From Epiperipatus broadwayi (taxonomy: Eukaryota > Onychophora > Udeonychophora > Euonychophora > Peripatidae), in contig JAQFVV010000030.1 of NCBI GenBank assembly GCA_028023455.1, positions 9,636,876 to 9,700,875 of the forward strand: DNA of 64,000 bases. The letters are read 5' to 3'. Both the position numbers and the translations under genes were made by a program. Shown one piece after another: positions 34,791 to 47,710 of the stretch (position 1 is its first letter; every line of letters starts with the position of its first letter). The notes beneath the pieces were generated by a model. It ran no database searches. It had not been told where the DNA came from and was given only the letters and a program-made list of their open reading frames with translations.

Positions 34791-36506
34791 GTATTAGCAT
34801 AGGATAATATTTAAAAGCTAAAAAAATTAAAAATAGTTCAATAAATACTATTTAATTTTTTTTTATGTAATTCATTTTTTTAGATACATACAATGAAGGT
34901 TATTTATGTTTGATATTATCTATTTAATTAAAGTTAAAAATGGAGGGAATAGAAATGCATACAGATTGTTGGTCCAGATAAATAAAAGAAAGACATTCCA
35001 AACATAAGTGATTACTATCAGAGAAATATCCTTCTAATGCTAATTAAAGATGGCTGAAATAATTTATAAAAAAATGTAACTTTGTAGCTAAGAAGTACTA
35101 AGGACTGTACAAGATATATCAACTTGTATTTTGATAATAAAACAAAAAATATAAATATATGTGCAGAAAATCTTAAAATTGGTCAAGAGTATTAAAAAAG
35201 ACAATTACAAGAGCATCTTGTTCGGTCTTGCTCTTTTGACTGGCTGTTTTCCATGGGTCCTTGTAGAGAAATTATCTCTATCCAGGCCTACTCTATGCTG
35301 AACTATGTCATCATGTGGGAGTGAAAACCAGAGAATATGTTGACACCTTTCATCATAAACAGGTCATTCCACAAAGTTTTTGAGTCTAGCCCTAAAATGG
35401 ACCAGGACTGTGAAAATGTCAACAGAAGAATTCCCAAGAAATACATGTAAGCTACAATGATCTATAATCTACATAAACACATGGAACTTACTGGTAAGTT
35501 ATTATTCATAACCTAACTTGTGTCAAATTCAATATGTTTGCAAACTAAATTTAATATAAACTTTAACTATGAATTCCAAATACCTATAAAGAGACATTTA
35601 TCCAAGGATTGCTTTCTAGAAGAAACTTAAAAGAAGTAAAACATTAACTGCTGAATTATTTGATTAATATTATCTGGATGAGCATGTATATGTTCCTTCT
35701 ATTTTTTTTTATTAATTATCATCTAAATATTTTAATTAATGTTAATAAAATATTTATCATTAATATAACATTTTCATTGTACATTCTTAATTTTACTTTA
35801 TTATATTTTATTTTAAAGCCACATAAATTACCTTTGCCATTATGCTTATTTAATATACAAAAGCTGGGAAAAATTCATAAAAAATATTACATTTAGTCAT
35901 TTACTGTGAATGTGCATGCTGAAAGTTAGTAGGTCTACAGATCCTAGTGCCCTTTCAAGCAAATTCAAACTAAATCTACCAGCAACTCAAATTGTAATAA
36001 ATGTTAGGTTAGTGAATTAAGAAATATAACTGTTTTTGAAATATTCAAACTCATACATAAACAGAATATTATCTTTTAAATAGTTTAATTAACAACCACC
36101 TTATAGTGTGTAAAATAAGACCTAATCTACTGGAAAATGTTTACAATATATAATACAAATAAAATGTCCATTAATCAAAAACTACTGTAATAACAATAAA
36201 AATAATAAATATAACAGTAATTAACCATTATATATCATCTTTCAATCCACAGAAGTACTTTCAGTTAATTCCTTATCACTCCTCAACTGCCATTAAATTC
36301 AAAAACCACAATGGAAGCAAACAACATCAACTCAAATCATATGAATCCCAAATTATAACATAAGCAGCTTCTTTATTAATTATATTCATTCCATTCTGTT
36401 TATTAAAATTGCCTCCTTAATTTTTCTTTTACTATGGTTTCTCTCTTCTTAAAGAATCTTAACACTTTCAATATCAAACTTAAATTTATATTTATATGAC
36501 CTAATA
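34791..36506. other. Gene-free stretch
   Basis: 35.2-35.5 kb is less AT-rich and ends in CTTACTGGTAAGTTAT, which resembles a splice donor, but no reading frame supports an exon. Rest AT-rich and unremarkable. Confidence 0.4.
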
Positions 36507-36511
36507 ATGGG

Positions 36512-36587
<76 letters not shown>

Positions 36588-36588
36588 C
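36507..36588. repeat. Two (TA)n runs
   Basis: TA runs of about 30 and 35 bp separated by TTAAGGCA. Confidence 0.9.
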
Positions 36589-36595
36589 CTTAAAA

Positions 36596-36970
36596 TTAAC
36601 TAGACAAAAAATAAAAACAATCTCAACAACTTCTATTTGTAGCAGTACAAATTATTAAATATGTCATAATAAAAATAAACAGATATTTTAAGGCTCACTA
36701 AAATAATTTTACGTATTTGCGTTATATATATCAATAGCCTTAATATATCTGTTTATTTTTAGTATGACATATTTAATAGTAATATTAGCAAAAATTTGAG
36801 TATTCATTTATAATTTATCTTTAAAGCGCATGTGCATTGGCTTAATCGCTAATATTACTAATACATAAAAAACATAGTGCTATATAAAATAATTTCTCAT
36901 TATGACATTTAATAATTTTTACTGCTACAGATAGAAGTTGTTGAGATTATTTTTATTTTTGTTTAGTTAA
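36596..36970. mobile_element. MITE-like element with nested inverted repeats (375 bp)
   Basis: Outer arms 36596-36670 and 36899-36970 start TTAACTAGACAAAAAATAAA and match in complement with few differences (TCAACAACTTCTAT and ATAGAAGTTGTTGA). A second inverted pair lies inside: 36660-36693 against 36738-36771 (AAATAAACAGATAT and complement). No ORF, no clear TSD. Shape suggests a non-autonomous DNA transposon or another foldback element; no hammerhead core seen. Confidence 0.6.
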
Positions 36971-36999
36971 TTTGTTATTACCAATGATTTTGCATCGAA

Positions 37000-38560
37000 G
37001 TCTAAAAATTTCAACTTTCTTTTTGTCTATTTTTTTTTTTTGCAGAACTAAACTATGACGTGTAATGTATAGAACTGTAAGAAGATTCTCTTTTTAAATC
37101 TTTAATTGATAAATATGTACGGATTTAATTCTGTAAAAAAGTCTGCTGGCTAATTTGTACTATCTTTGTTTTATTTTTTTTTTAAAACCAAATAAGGACC
37201 ATTACTAAATCTGTTGTTATTACTTAAGTGTGCTAAATGAAATCTGTTTGAAAAAAAGCTTCTCCATGATGCGGGAAAATTTGAACATTATTACTTAGGG
37301 CTGCAAGAAGACTGAAAAAACCTGCTACAAGTCAGCCTTGAAAAAAATTGGGTAAGAATTTTTCTTGAAGATTTCTTTAAATCTATTTTTAAAATATTTA
37401 AATGCTTTCCCATAATTTGAAAGCAAAATATACTTAATTTGATAAATATAAGTTTCTGTGTACATTTATTATTGCCTTTATATATATATTAATTAATGCT
37501 TTAGAATCTTTTTGAAAAGTACTTATTTTTGATGCTTTTACATAATTTGAAAGCAGAGAAAAAATTAATTTGATAAAGTTTTGGGGGACAATTAGAACCT
37601 CTTTGGTGTAATATTCTTATTGCTTTTTAGAAAGTCTTTTATTTCTTTATTTAAAATGATGAAATTTAGTATATTTTTTTGAAAACTACTCCATTCTCCA
37701 TTATCAATAAGTGAGGTTCCTTACTTTTTTAGACATTTAAATTATAATTTTACTATTTTTGCTCTAATTTGAATTTCATAGCCTTTTCTTGATTTTTTTT
37801 ATTTTAATTTTTATATTAGAAGGATTTGTGTGATTTAGTCATTTCAATTTGTCCGTTTCAACTACTTTTGGTTAGAAATTCTTTATTGGGGGGTGTCATT
37901 TATACGTTTGCCTTGTTTCAGGGCTTTTTTTTTTCATTTTTCCATTGATGATTTGAGGTGATTTTTTTATTTATTTTTGGTTCCATCGATGATTTGTGTG
38001 ATTTAGTCATTTCAATTTGTCCATTTCAATTTTCCCGCATTCCTCCATTGTTGTTCGTTTGATTTAGTCATTTCAATTTGTCTATTTGTTATTTGTTTTC
38101 TATTTTCAACCATTTCTTTTTTTTTAAATTTGAATTTTATAGCACTTTGTTGTGCTTTTTTTTTTATTTTCGATGTATTTGTTTGATATACATTGCCTCA
38201 GAAGTGACAAATTGTTGATTTGAGGGGGGGGTTGTATTTTCACCAATATCTGTTTTTTTTTAATTTGAATTTTATGGTATTTTCTTTTTTTTTTGTAATT
38301 TGTACGTTTGATGTATTTGTTTGTTTGCCTTGGGCACTTGTTTTTTATGATTTGAGTGTATTATTTCCATTTTTTAATTATTTTTTTTTATAATTTGCAC
38401 TTCGATATATTTGTTTGATTGCCTCAGGCATTTTTTTATGACTTTAGTGTTTTTTTTCCATCGATGATTTTAGTGTGATTTTTTTAATTTTTTTTCCATC
38501 GACGATTTTAGTGTGTTCAGCCATTTTTGAAAATTTTATTTATCACTTGCAGGCTTCTTA
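37000..38560. repeat. Strongly T-rich, strand-asymmetric degenerate repeat block
   Basis: About 1.5 kb with a marked excess of T over A on the plus strand. Recurrent words include TTTAGTCATTTCAATTTGTC (three times, 37836-38080), CCATCGATGATTT (several times), and GATGTATTTGTTTG-TTGCC (38170-38430). Earlier, CATAATTTGAAAGCA plus AATTTGATAAA occurs twice (37410 and 37540). No reading frame. A decayed minisatellite cluster fits best. Confidence 0.65.
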
Positions 38561-40910
38561 CCGGTTGCTGATGGTGCTGCAGCATCACCCCATGAACACA
38601 TGTGGTGTAAATCATAACTACCTTAAAATATATATTATTATATATATTATTTAATACTATTAGTTATAAAACTATTTTTAAAAATCTATACAGTAGTTAA
38701 TATTCAAATTTTATTAAGTGTTTGGAAGTAATTAACTCAATCAGGTATTGAAAATTTTTCCTGCAATATAGACTAAGAAGGTGAGAAGAAAAGAGAAATC
38801 AAGAAAATTTCAAGAAAAAAAACTATTCCTTTTGCTTTAAAATTTAAGTATAAATTTATTTAAACCTTATTATTTTTACTTTAAAAGTTATAGTAATAAT
38901 TGTAAAAAGCATGGAATATATCTTAAGAATTATTTACTAATCTTACTATAGAATAAAAAGCCAAACTATCCTCATTGCTATACTGCAGGAGCAAACTAGG
39001 AACTTATGGCAATAGAAGAAAATAAAACATTTAAGAAGATAAAAATGTATTTGGATAAAACCTTGCAGAGTATCACACCATTTTGCCTACAAGAAACTAC
39101 TAAGGATATGCAAGTTATTTTTATTAATTTTTCTACACAGAATGATAGAGAACATTTTCTACTAACTCTAATTATTAGCAGTGATAAAGATAATTATTTT
39201 TCTTTAGTAAAACTTAATATTTCCTGATATAAATTCATCAGTGACTTTATTATAATGATAATAGTATAAAAAGGAAAAAGATATAGTGCAGACTAATTTT
39301 TATTTAAAACTTTATCTAAGTTTAATATCATCTAAGTAATAATTAGTAATTGTATTAAACTATTAAATATGAATTACTTGGAGGAGAACTCCACAGCTTT
39401 ATAATTCTACTAGCAAATACTTTAAAGCATGCTGAAAGAATGGAAACTTTTACAATTTAATAAATGTTGTTATTAAATATTTAAATACATATTTATTAAA
39501 CATAAAGAAATTTTTTATCAATGATATAAGAAATATGAAGTTTTACTACAAGATATTGTTATTATTATTGATAATTAACATTTGGATTTTCTTCATATTG
39601 TATTTATGCTAAGAATGGAGAAAGCACAAAGGAGAGAGAAGGCCAGGAAGAAATCATTTTGTTGCAAGAAGCAGTTGATTGTAGTTGCTATAGTAACCAA
39701 TGCTGCTCTGAAAAATATTTCATTCAATTCAAAGAATTGAAGAAAATGTTTTGGTTTTATTAGTATTGTATATGAACTATAGTTTTTAAGATAATATTAA
39801 TTAATCAAAATTATTTGTTCATATGTTGTTAGTTTTAGATTTAAATATTTTACAATATTGGGTATAAAAAAAAAAAAAAGAAAAATTTTTTTTTTTGTTT
39901 TTGATTATGATTCTATAACGTCAAAAAGTCATATCCACCTGAGTGTTATCACTAATACTCATAAAATATTATGATTAAGGTAACTTTAATTTATTATTTT
40001 TTAGGTATAAGATAATTGGTATTGAATTATTTAAACCAGGAATCAGGTAAAATAAATATGTATAATATTTATTTTATGTATATTTATGTAATGGTATATG
40101 ATAGAAAGAAAATATTTATTATAATCTGAATATAATTATAAAAGTGTATGTATAATTAATATCTGAATTAGGTAAAGGTAATGAACTTCATATATTTATG
40201 ATAAGTTATATACTATAAACTACTTGTTGGCTTTTATTTTAATGCTTTTGATATGTTCAAAATATCAAATGTTAAGAATAAGTTTGGATATTATTTGAAG
40301 AAATGGTGAATAATATTTTTCTGCAATGTTGAGGATTTATATAGAGTGTTAGGATAGAAATAGTGGTTCAGGAAAGTAGTTTTATTGAGAAATCCATCCT
40401 GTAGTTGTAGGAATGTGTTATTAGTGTTAAGTATAATATAGTTAAAGTAAGTTAGAATATTTGTGATATATGGATAGTAGAATTTTTCAAAAATCTGTAA
40501 GAACTTAAAAATAAAAGCCAAGATAGAAATTAAGGTAGACACAAGAAAATGTGGCTTTAGGTTACATAGTCCATGATATCATTGTTTCTTATAGTTTTAT
40601 AAGGTATCTATCCCACACTTATAATCACCAAAATCACCTTGGTATATATATCGTATTAAGCAATTGTATATTTCAGTAATGATAATAGCTAAACTATCAA
40701 ATGGTGCCAATACAATTAATTTAATGCAAGAAGGATTAAATGTGGAACAAATAAAATGTTAAAAGAATGTATAAATAAAGATTTTATGAATGTTTTATTA
40801 AATTTTAGAGATCAAGATATAGAATGAACATCTGAGTTAAAAGAGATGTGATGATTAAAAGAAAACCCGAGAATGATGATTTATATTATTATAAATATTA
40901 TAATAACAGT
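38561..40910. other. AT-rich stretch without recognised genes
   Basis: A 73-codon plus frame at 39006-39227 and an 83-codon minus frame at 40291-40542 have no recognisable motif and AT-driven composition. Short A/T tracts at 39868-39900. Confidence 0.45.
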
Positions 40911-41015
40911 CAAGCATTGGTAGTTGAGAGGTGAGCGACAGCTCCTTTACAATACAAGCAGTTTCCCACGTTAGCGGATTCACTTCCCAGCTGATGCTAT
41001 GACCCATGAGAAAAA
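40911..41015 (+). mobile_element. tRNA-derived SINE, copy 3 (diverged)
   Basis: GCATTGGTAGTTGAGAGGTG, a box-B-like GCGGATTCACTTCC and CTGATGCTATGACCCAT before a short A tail align with the SINE copies at 24.2 and 47.6 kb in the same order. About a quarter of positions differ by eye. Confidence 0.65.
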
Positions 41016-41301
41016 TATATATATAACAACATACCATATCATACTGAATATTTAAATAATTAAATGTTTATTTTATAATTAATAATAAACATAGAAAAGT
41101 ATAACAGGTCATAAAATTATAATTAGATTATAATATTACAGAAGATTAAACGTCAAGTAAAAATGATAAAAGAATGTATTTTGAAATATTTAGAATGTGA
41201 TAATGTATAAGTTCTCTATTTTATGGATATGTTTAAATATGACAATATTAAAAAGTATCTTAATATTTACAGAGTCAAGTGTGAAAGATACTATATTATA
41301 G

Positions 41302-41421
41302 GTGAAAACGGGCAAAACTTTCTATACGTATTGCTCACTGAGTGACAATACACGTATAGAGAGTTTTGCCTGTTTTAATAACAGTTATAAGCAAGCATAA
41401 AAAATGGTGATCATGTGATGT
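41302..41421 (+). mobile_element. Family A foldback element, short-armed (120 bp)
   Basis: Outer ends are standard (AAAACGGGCAAAACT on the left; CAAGCATAA, GGTGATCATGTGATGT on the right), but the arms keep only the last about 25 bp, with CACTGAGTGACAATAC between. A probable 10-bp TSD with one mismatch lies at 41292-41301 and 41422-41431. No ribozyme. Confidence 0.65.
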
Positions 41422-42047
41422 TATATTCTAGTTGTAAATAATTTTAAAGCAAAGTGCAAAATAGTTACTTTATTGTAAATACTTTTTAATGTCAATTTTA
41501 AGTTTCTTTTGTAATATATTAAATATTTTTTTTATAAATATAATATGCATAGTTTTTTTTTTTTAATTTTGTGATTACTGTTGTAATAAAATGTTAATGT
41601 TGTTTTAAAATTAATAATGTGTTGAGAGTCTCTTTTCTTCTTGTTTCTTTCCAAGTCATTATTCATCATGCTAACCACACACACATTGTAACAATTAAAG
41701 ATATTTAGTATTTTTGCATATAATCTAAATAAAATAATAAAAAAAATATTATAATTATTAAAGATATTTGATATTGAATCTAAAATATTAAGTAATGTAA
41801 ATTTTCTTTATCTTATTTAGTGATCATAATAAAGATTGATAACTAGTATGCCAGATAAAAATAAAAATAATTAGATTATAATACATGTTAGTAAGAAATT
41901 ATTTTATATTTGTTTATAATAGTTAATAGCCATCGGTATTAGTTAATATTTAATTTAGTTTTATTCAAATTTTATAAGAAATGTAGTTAATGATTTTGAA
42001 AGGAAAGAATTAAAGTGTCTGAAAATTTCAGATTTTTCACCCAATAG

Positions 42048-42190
42048 ATAACTTTTAGATAAATGCTGGCTTTGGGTTGGTATTTTTAGATCTAGTGTCT
42101 GAAACTAGCCTAGCGCCTCTCTGAGGAGTGACAAAGCACAAAACAATGATCAGAGCTTGGGGAAGGGGTTCCTGACATATATTTTAAATG
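42048..42190 (+). mobile_element. Family D-like fragment
   Basis: TAGATCTAGTGTCTGAAACT matches the D-element centre (TAGATCTAGTTTCT), followed by a hammerhead-like core. No arms recognised. Confidence 0.45.
42117..42155 (+). ncRNA. Hammerhead motif, diverged family D
   Basis: CUCU, CUGAGGA at 42121-42127, stem II GUG/CAC with loop ACAAAG, AAAA where GAAA is expected, CAAUGAU, C, AGAG. Stem I CUCU/AGAG pairs fully although its sequence differs completely from the other D copies (UUCA or CUCA). The missing G of GAAA makes it inactive. Confidence 0.45.
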
Positions 42191-44289
42191 CTTTCTCTGG
42201 CTAAGCATTTATCATGAAGCTTGTTGAGCAATTGGCACTGCTCATTGTTTATATCTTACAAGCTTAAGAGAATGGGATCATGTGATCTATGACTCTATTT
42301 TTTATTTGACTATTTATAATAAGTATACTTGTTTCTTAATTATTTTTAAATGTAGCTAAATGTAAATAAAATCCCTCTTTACATTTGGTTATGTAAATTA
42401 ATTTATTTATTTTAAGAAGCAGTAATAATTACTTGAGATGTTGATTGAGTTATGAAATGTTAGTGAAGGAGAAATATAATCATTTTAATAGATGAATAAA
42501 TATATTGTGTTATAATTTAATTTAATTTAGGAAATTTTTATGTTAAACATAATTTGTTTACCTTAATTGTGAGTCGTGGGAATAACATTAATATTTTAGT
42601 GGAAGAGTGTTTGGTGGTATTCTTATACTTTTTAGTATATGCTTCATGTTAAAAAAGGAGTATCTTACTGGATGGTTTAAATAGCAAGTCTCATGATTGT
42701 TAATGTTTTATTATTAATTTATTTATTAAGACTAATATAATAGATTAGATATAAAATAAATAAATGTGTATTACTAAAATTTTATGTATAAAAAAACTTT
42801 AATTTGGCTGAGATAGGAGTTAGTTGTTATTTACATCCATCAAATCATAGTAGTGGGTAGCCATCCAGTTAGGGTACAATATATATTCTTTTTATACTAA
42901 TTACAAAATAAAAGTCTATTGTAATTTATTTACTCATTTTATTTGACTCCCAAAAATTAAAATATACGATATAAAAAAAAACAAAAACATAAGTTATGAG
43001 AAATTTAAAAATACTATTGTATTTAGAAGAATTAAATTATACAATAAATTATAATGCATTACTTTAAACAATGATAAGAATTGGAATTCTTTAGATCTAT
43101 AAATTGTAATGAAAAAATAAAAGTAAAAAAATTGGATCAATGAAGACCTAACTGCTGTGCGTGAAAAAATACATGCACACAAATTTATACAGACCTGTCC
43201 AGATCTAGAGCTGATTCAAATCGGATTGAGCATGTATCACCACAGACCAATAAGCGTGAGGATAGATAACAAATTAACAAACATTCAATGACATAAATGA
43301 CCAATAGTGGAGGATATCCATTGAATCCGAATGCTCACAGTCTTGAAGATGAACTGCATATAAAAAGGACCACCATGTAAACTCAATCGACAGAAAAAGG
43401 ACCTGGACTGGCTTTTGTACCCAGTTAGTCCCTGCTGAAGGTGTAAAAGAGAGATCTAGGCAAACATAAAGGCCAACTTGGTCTATATTATTATTTGTCA
43501 ATACTCCTTAGGGCATAAATCGACGAATGGTAAAAATACTTGTGTATCTTTTACTATAATCAGTTTTTACAATAATTATTTGTAGATAATTGATTACTGT
43601 AACTTTCTTTAACCTTTTATTAAAATAATTTAACCATAATGTGCTATTGTGAGTTTCGTTTTATTATTTTTATATGCTAGTTTGGGTATGTAATAAGTGA
43701 CCAGATTGGAGTGATCAAATCTGAGTTCGAACATAGCACTGACTATGCAGAACAAATATTGAAATTCCATTATCTGCAAGGAATTATTTATTATTAAGTG
43801 GTGACTATCATAAGAAATCTTTTCATGTGATTTTAAACAATTTTAAGGAAGTAACAAAACATTCTTAAACTATGAAAGCATTACAGAAAAGGCTTATTTT
43901 ACTATTTTTAAATATATATTTATAAGACGATATATATATATATATATTGTGTAAAATTCCATGCAAGAGAAATATAAAAAAAATTAGTAAAATTGATAAG
44001 ATGATGTTTGACTTTTTTTAAATCAAAACAAAAAAAGTTGTCATGGAATTTCAAAGATAAAATATACATATGTATGTATTACGTCACACAAGATTTAATA
44101 TTTTTAGTTAATATTGGTAATAAAAAAAATAACTAAAAATATATATGTGAATCATATGTTTTAAAATATGATAGAGCTGAAATACATGTATGAAATAAAT
44201 GGATATAGTCTAGTTAATATTTTACGGTTTAAATAAAAATTTTATTGTTTAAATAAAGACAGTTTGCTGTTTTCAGTTTCATACTGGAT
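42191..44289. other. Gene-free stretch with one less AT-rich block
   Basis: 43190-43510 is richer in GC than its flanks and holds a 75-codon minus frame with no recognised motif; probably an old insertion. Otherwise AT-rich. Confidence 0.4.
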
Positions 44290-44775
44290 ATTTTTATTTG
44301 ATTATATATATATATATTGTTAAGATGAAATAATCCAACAATGAACAATAGATACCACTTTATTCTTATATCTTCTCCTTTACTTTTTTTGTATTCCTTC
44401 ATATATATTACTTATAATCAATCTCCACATATACACTTTAATGCAATTTTTTTATTATAACTCCTTTAATTTTCTAACAGTTTCAACTGCCCTGCAGTCT
44501 TCATCAGAGCTGCAACATTTAAACATATAATCATATGACCATTAATATACACATAAAAATGCATATTTTACATTATTATTCACAATCCTATTTTATTGTT
44601 AACTCTATACCTTTACTTCCCTCTTCTTTTCTAATAATTATTTTTTCATTATTTCTTTACTGTTTCTACTTTTTTTTTTACTTTTTTTTTTTTGCTTTTT
44701 CTTCCTATCTATTATTCTATGTTATATAAAAAAAATTGCATTAAAATGTATATGTGGAGATTGATTATAAGTAAT
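44290..44775. mobile_element. Family C foldback element
   Basis: Minus-oriented arm 44330-44520 carries the ribozyme-like core and CACATATACACTTTAATGCA; the short plus arm 44725-44775 repeats the outer part in complement (TGCATTAAAATGTATATGTG). Between them lies a pyrimidine-rich spacer. Other copies at 51.1 and 61.1-61.9 kb. Confidence 0.65.
44473..44510 (-). ncRNA. Hammerhead-like motif, family C
   Basis: CU, CUGAUGA (44502-44508 in complement), stem II CUG/CAG plus flanking pairs, GAAAC, UGU, U, AGAA. CUGAUGA and GAAA are intact, but stem I is only about two clear pairs and stem II needs an extra unpaired A. Either a minimal or degraded hammerhead, or coincidence fixed in a repeat family. 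Confidence 0.4.
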
Positions 44776-45919
44776 AGACATCACTTTAACATGATTATTA
44801 TGATTTGCTTAAATTACAGACTTTCATGAGACTATATAAACTACTATATTAATATTTTGCCCATAATCGAATACTCTGCAAAAAGATTGGAATATCAATA
44901 ATCTTAATATATGGTTTATGTAGTTATACTAGATTATATGCATGGGTTTATTATAAAGAAATTATCTATCAAGCATGAATGAATATTATGGGTATATAAA
45001 GAGATTTTTGAATCATATAAATAAAATAAAAATGAAAAAAATACAAATATACTTATATAATGTCTTTTTAATCCATGTTTATAAAATACATGCCAATCTT
45101 ACATTAAATGGTAGTGTATGAAGATGAAAAAAAACCTTTCATTTGTATATAGCTTTGCTTTTTTTATTAACATTTTTAATTTGATAATTTTTATTATCCT
45201 ATATATTTTAACTTTCACAGAGTAAAAATTGTAATATGTATTTTAATTCGTAAAAATCTTTCATTGTTATTTGATTGTTTTTAATTTTTTATTTTCAATG
45301 GCAATTTGACTATAAATTGATTAATATTTTGTGATTTTATAAAGAATAAATTATATGTAATAATTAACATTTCTTTGTTTCTTTGTCTCATTTTTTTCTA
45401 TTAGTCAGCCATGGATATACCTGTAATAAAATATACAAACTTATATAGATCTATAAAACTGCTAACTATAAAATTTGATGAGTCAAAAATATATTAATAG
45501 GAATTATCATTAGTATTTCACTAATATATATTTACCATTACAATACTGAGATAGGAAGTCATCTATCTCATTATCTAATTTATTTTAAACATTTCATGAT
45601 TGGCAAAGTATAAATTAAATTTGAGCTCAAGTTTTTAATATTATATTTGCACATATTGATAAAAATCACTTTTATAATTAAGTTTAATCAATTTTACTTT
45701 AGTTTAAAAAAGTAATAATAAATAAGGTCTTATAGTATAACTAAAATTATTTTAAATAAATCTATTTAAAATTTATATTATAGGAACAACTCTTATTAAT
45801 AATGAAAACTTTTCTCAAGTATTTTGCATATTTTTGTATCAATTAAAACTCTTAGAAAATCAATTTTTTTATTATTAAGTATTTTCATGATTTTGATAAT
45901 GGTGGATTTCAATTAATAC
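44776..45919. other. AT-rich DNA, nothing recognised
   Basis: No coding, repeat-family or RNA signal seen. Confidence 0.5.
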
Positions 45920-45934
45920 ATTTAAGTGTTATCT

Positions 45935-46284
45935 TTGAAATACAGGCATTCTTCACATACCTGGAGCTTAATTGTAAATATAGGGGATTTGAACTTAGAC
46001 TTTCAATCCCCCATTAACTATCACTATCTCATATCACTGGTCACATGACTTCACACATGTAGAAAAGATAAATAATCACCAATATACGTATTTCGTGCTA
46101 AACACTGATTACATATATGTGTGGAGATGATAATCTGAACCAACTGATGAGTGCTAGTTCAGCACGAAATACCCATATTGGTGATTACTTATATTTTCTA
46201 TATGTGTGTGGTCATGTGTATCAGTGGTATGAGATAATGTAGATAGTTAATGAGTGCTTGAAAGTCTGAGTTCAAATCCCCCAT
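45935..46284. mobile_element. Family B foldback element with intact hammerhead (350 bp)
   Basis: Bounded by a perfect 15-bp TSD, ATTTAAGTGTTATCT, at 45920-45934 and 46285-46299. The minus-oriented left arm (45955-46099) runs from GGGGATTTGAACTTAGAC to the GAAA half of the ribozyme, where it is cut off; the plus arm (46120-46284) is complete to GTTCAAATCCCCCATA. No ORF. This is the clearest family B copy and shows that the unit is mobile. Confidence 0.85.
46139..46182 (+). ncRNA. Hammerhead ribozyme, family B, best copy
   Basis: ACCAA, CUGAUGA at 46144-46150, stem II GUGCU/AGCAC (five perfect pairs) with loop AGUUC, GAAA at 46166-46169, stem III segment, AUA as cleavage triplet ending at 46177, then UUGGU. 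Stem I is five pairs. All conserved core positions of the hammerhead are present. Stem III is only two pairs here; the left arm has the self-complementary AUACGUAU at the same place. Read as a type I hammerhead with very short stem III. Confidence 0.8.
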
Positions 46285-46299
46285 ATTTAAGTGTTATCT

Positions 46300-47591
46300 G
46301 TAAACCTACAGATTTATCTAATTAAAAAATGTTTGGCAAATTGATTAAATGAAAACAATTACTGGCTTAATTAATTAACAAATTTTTGGTAAATTGGATG
46401 AGTAAAGATAAGTAATGGCTTATCTAATTTTTTTTTTTAAAAAGGTAAGCAGGTAATCACTGGTTTTGTTAATAAAAAAAATTCTTGATAAATGAATGGG
46501 CTTATTAATTAAAAAAGTGAATGAAATAAAAAGACCAGCTTAGAATTACAGAATTCATTTTGCTTTCATTTGTCATTGAATCTGCTTATTCTTAGGATTA
46601 TTGCTTTTGCCTGCTTAGAATGATGTACCCTGAGCTTTTACTAGTAGCCAAATTAATAACCATGAGCAGCAAAATGCCCAGAAATGAACTGCACTTCTTC
46701 AGTATGTAGTCTACAGCTATTGGATGTCCAACTTTGCTTGTTGAGTTTAGCCAACATCATGCCACTACTGTTATCAAATTTTCAGTTCAACACATGCATT
46801 TTATAATATTAAATAGGAATTTCAGGACAAACTCTACGAGATTAAAAATCTCGGTAAATGAAGAAACTTCACATGGAAGCTACTATAGAGCCCCATTTGC
46901 ACATATATGTAGTCTATATAAAATTCAGTTTTTCTGGAAAAAATATCCCTTCATCATCTTTTCCCTTAGACTTAAGATAAACTTTTATTTATGAATTATT
47001 TTATAAAACATTACCAACAAGCTAATTTTATACTTATGCATTTATATGTTCTGTAAAATAATATAGGCGCTATTGCACCTGAACGCAAAGCTACTTTATA
47101 CTTAAAATAAAATTATACTATTCTGCGAGCGCTTTCAAGAGACGTGCTCTCATCTTCATAGCTCTAAGTGAATTAATTATATGCAATTATGCAAAGTTCA
47201 AGATTAATTGCTCCATTTTCTTGACATCGTGAAGCATGTGTCCTTGCTGTTGATGGCGTTGCAATCCATCGCTATGAAGCAGGCCTTCTTTACTTTTCTT
47301 TTTAAATCGTACCTTTCTTTGCAGACCAGGCTGACAAGTATATTTTCTCACGCAAAGTTTTGGAGTTATATTTGAATTACATCATTTATATGTTATATAA
47401 ACTATTTTTTCTTAATGTTTATATGCTATAACACCTTATCTAATTTAGTATATCTGATATAGCATGGCAGCTTTAATTTAGGTAATGAAACTAGTGTACT
47501 TTTAAAAAAAATTTTTTTCTTCTTTTTCCCCCACTCATAAAAAGTTTTTTTTGTGAGAAAGAGAGAAAATCATTTCTGCAATTGTTTAATT
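46300..47591. other. Gene-free stretch with an unidentified GC-richer block
   Basis: 47065-47345 holds CG-containing sequence unusual here (GGCGCTATTGCACCTGAACG, CTGCGAGCGCTTTCAAGAGA), possibly part of another short element. No TSD or inverted repeat found. The rest is AT-rich. Confidence 0.4.
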
Positions 47592-47608
47592 ACATCTATG
47601 TTGCTTTT

Positions 47609-47710
47609 TTTTAAAAGTGTTATAGCATCGGCCGGGACGCGAACCCGCAACCCGGGCTACTGCCTGCAAGTGCAAGGCAGTCGCGCTGACCTCTCGACCA
47701 CCAATGCAAG
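47609..47710 (-). mobile_element. tRNA-derived SINE, copy 4, with TSD
   Basis: Best-preserved copy: minus-strand CTTGCATTGGTGGTCGAGAG, box-B-like GGGTTCGCGTCCC, and AACACTTTT followed by the A tail. A perfect 17-bp TSD, ACATCTATGTTGCTTTT, lies at 47592-47608 and 47711-47727. It proves retroposition of a unit of only about 100 bp. Near identity with 24149-24256 suggests fairly recent spread. Confidence 0.88.
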
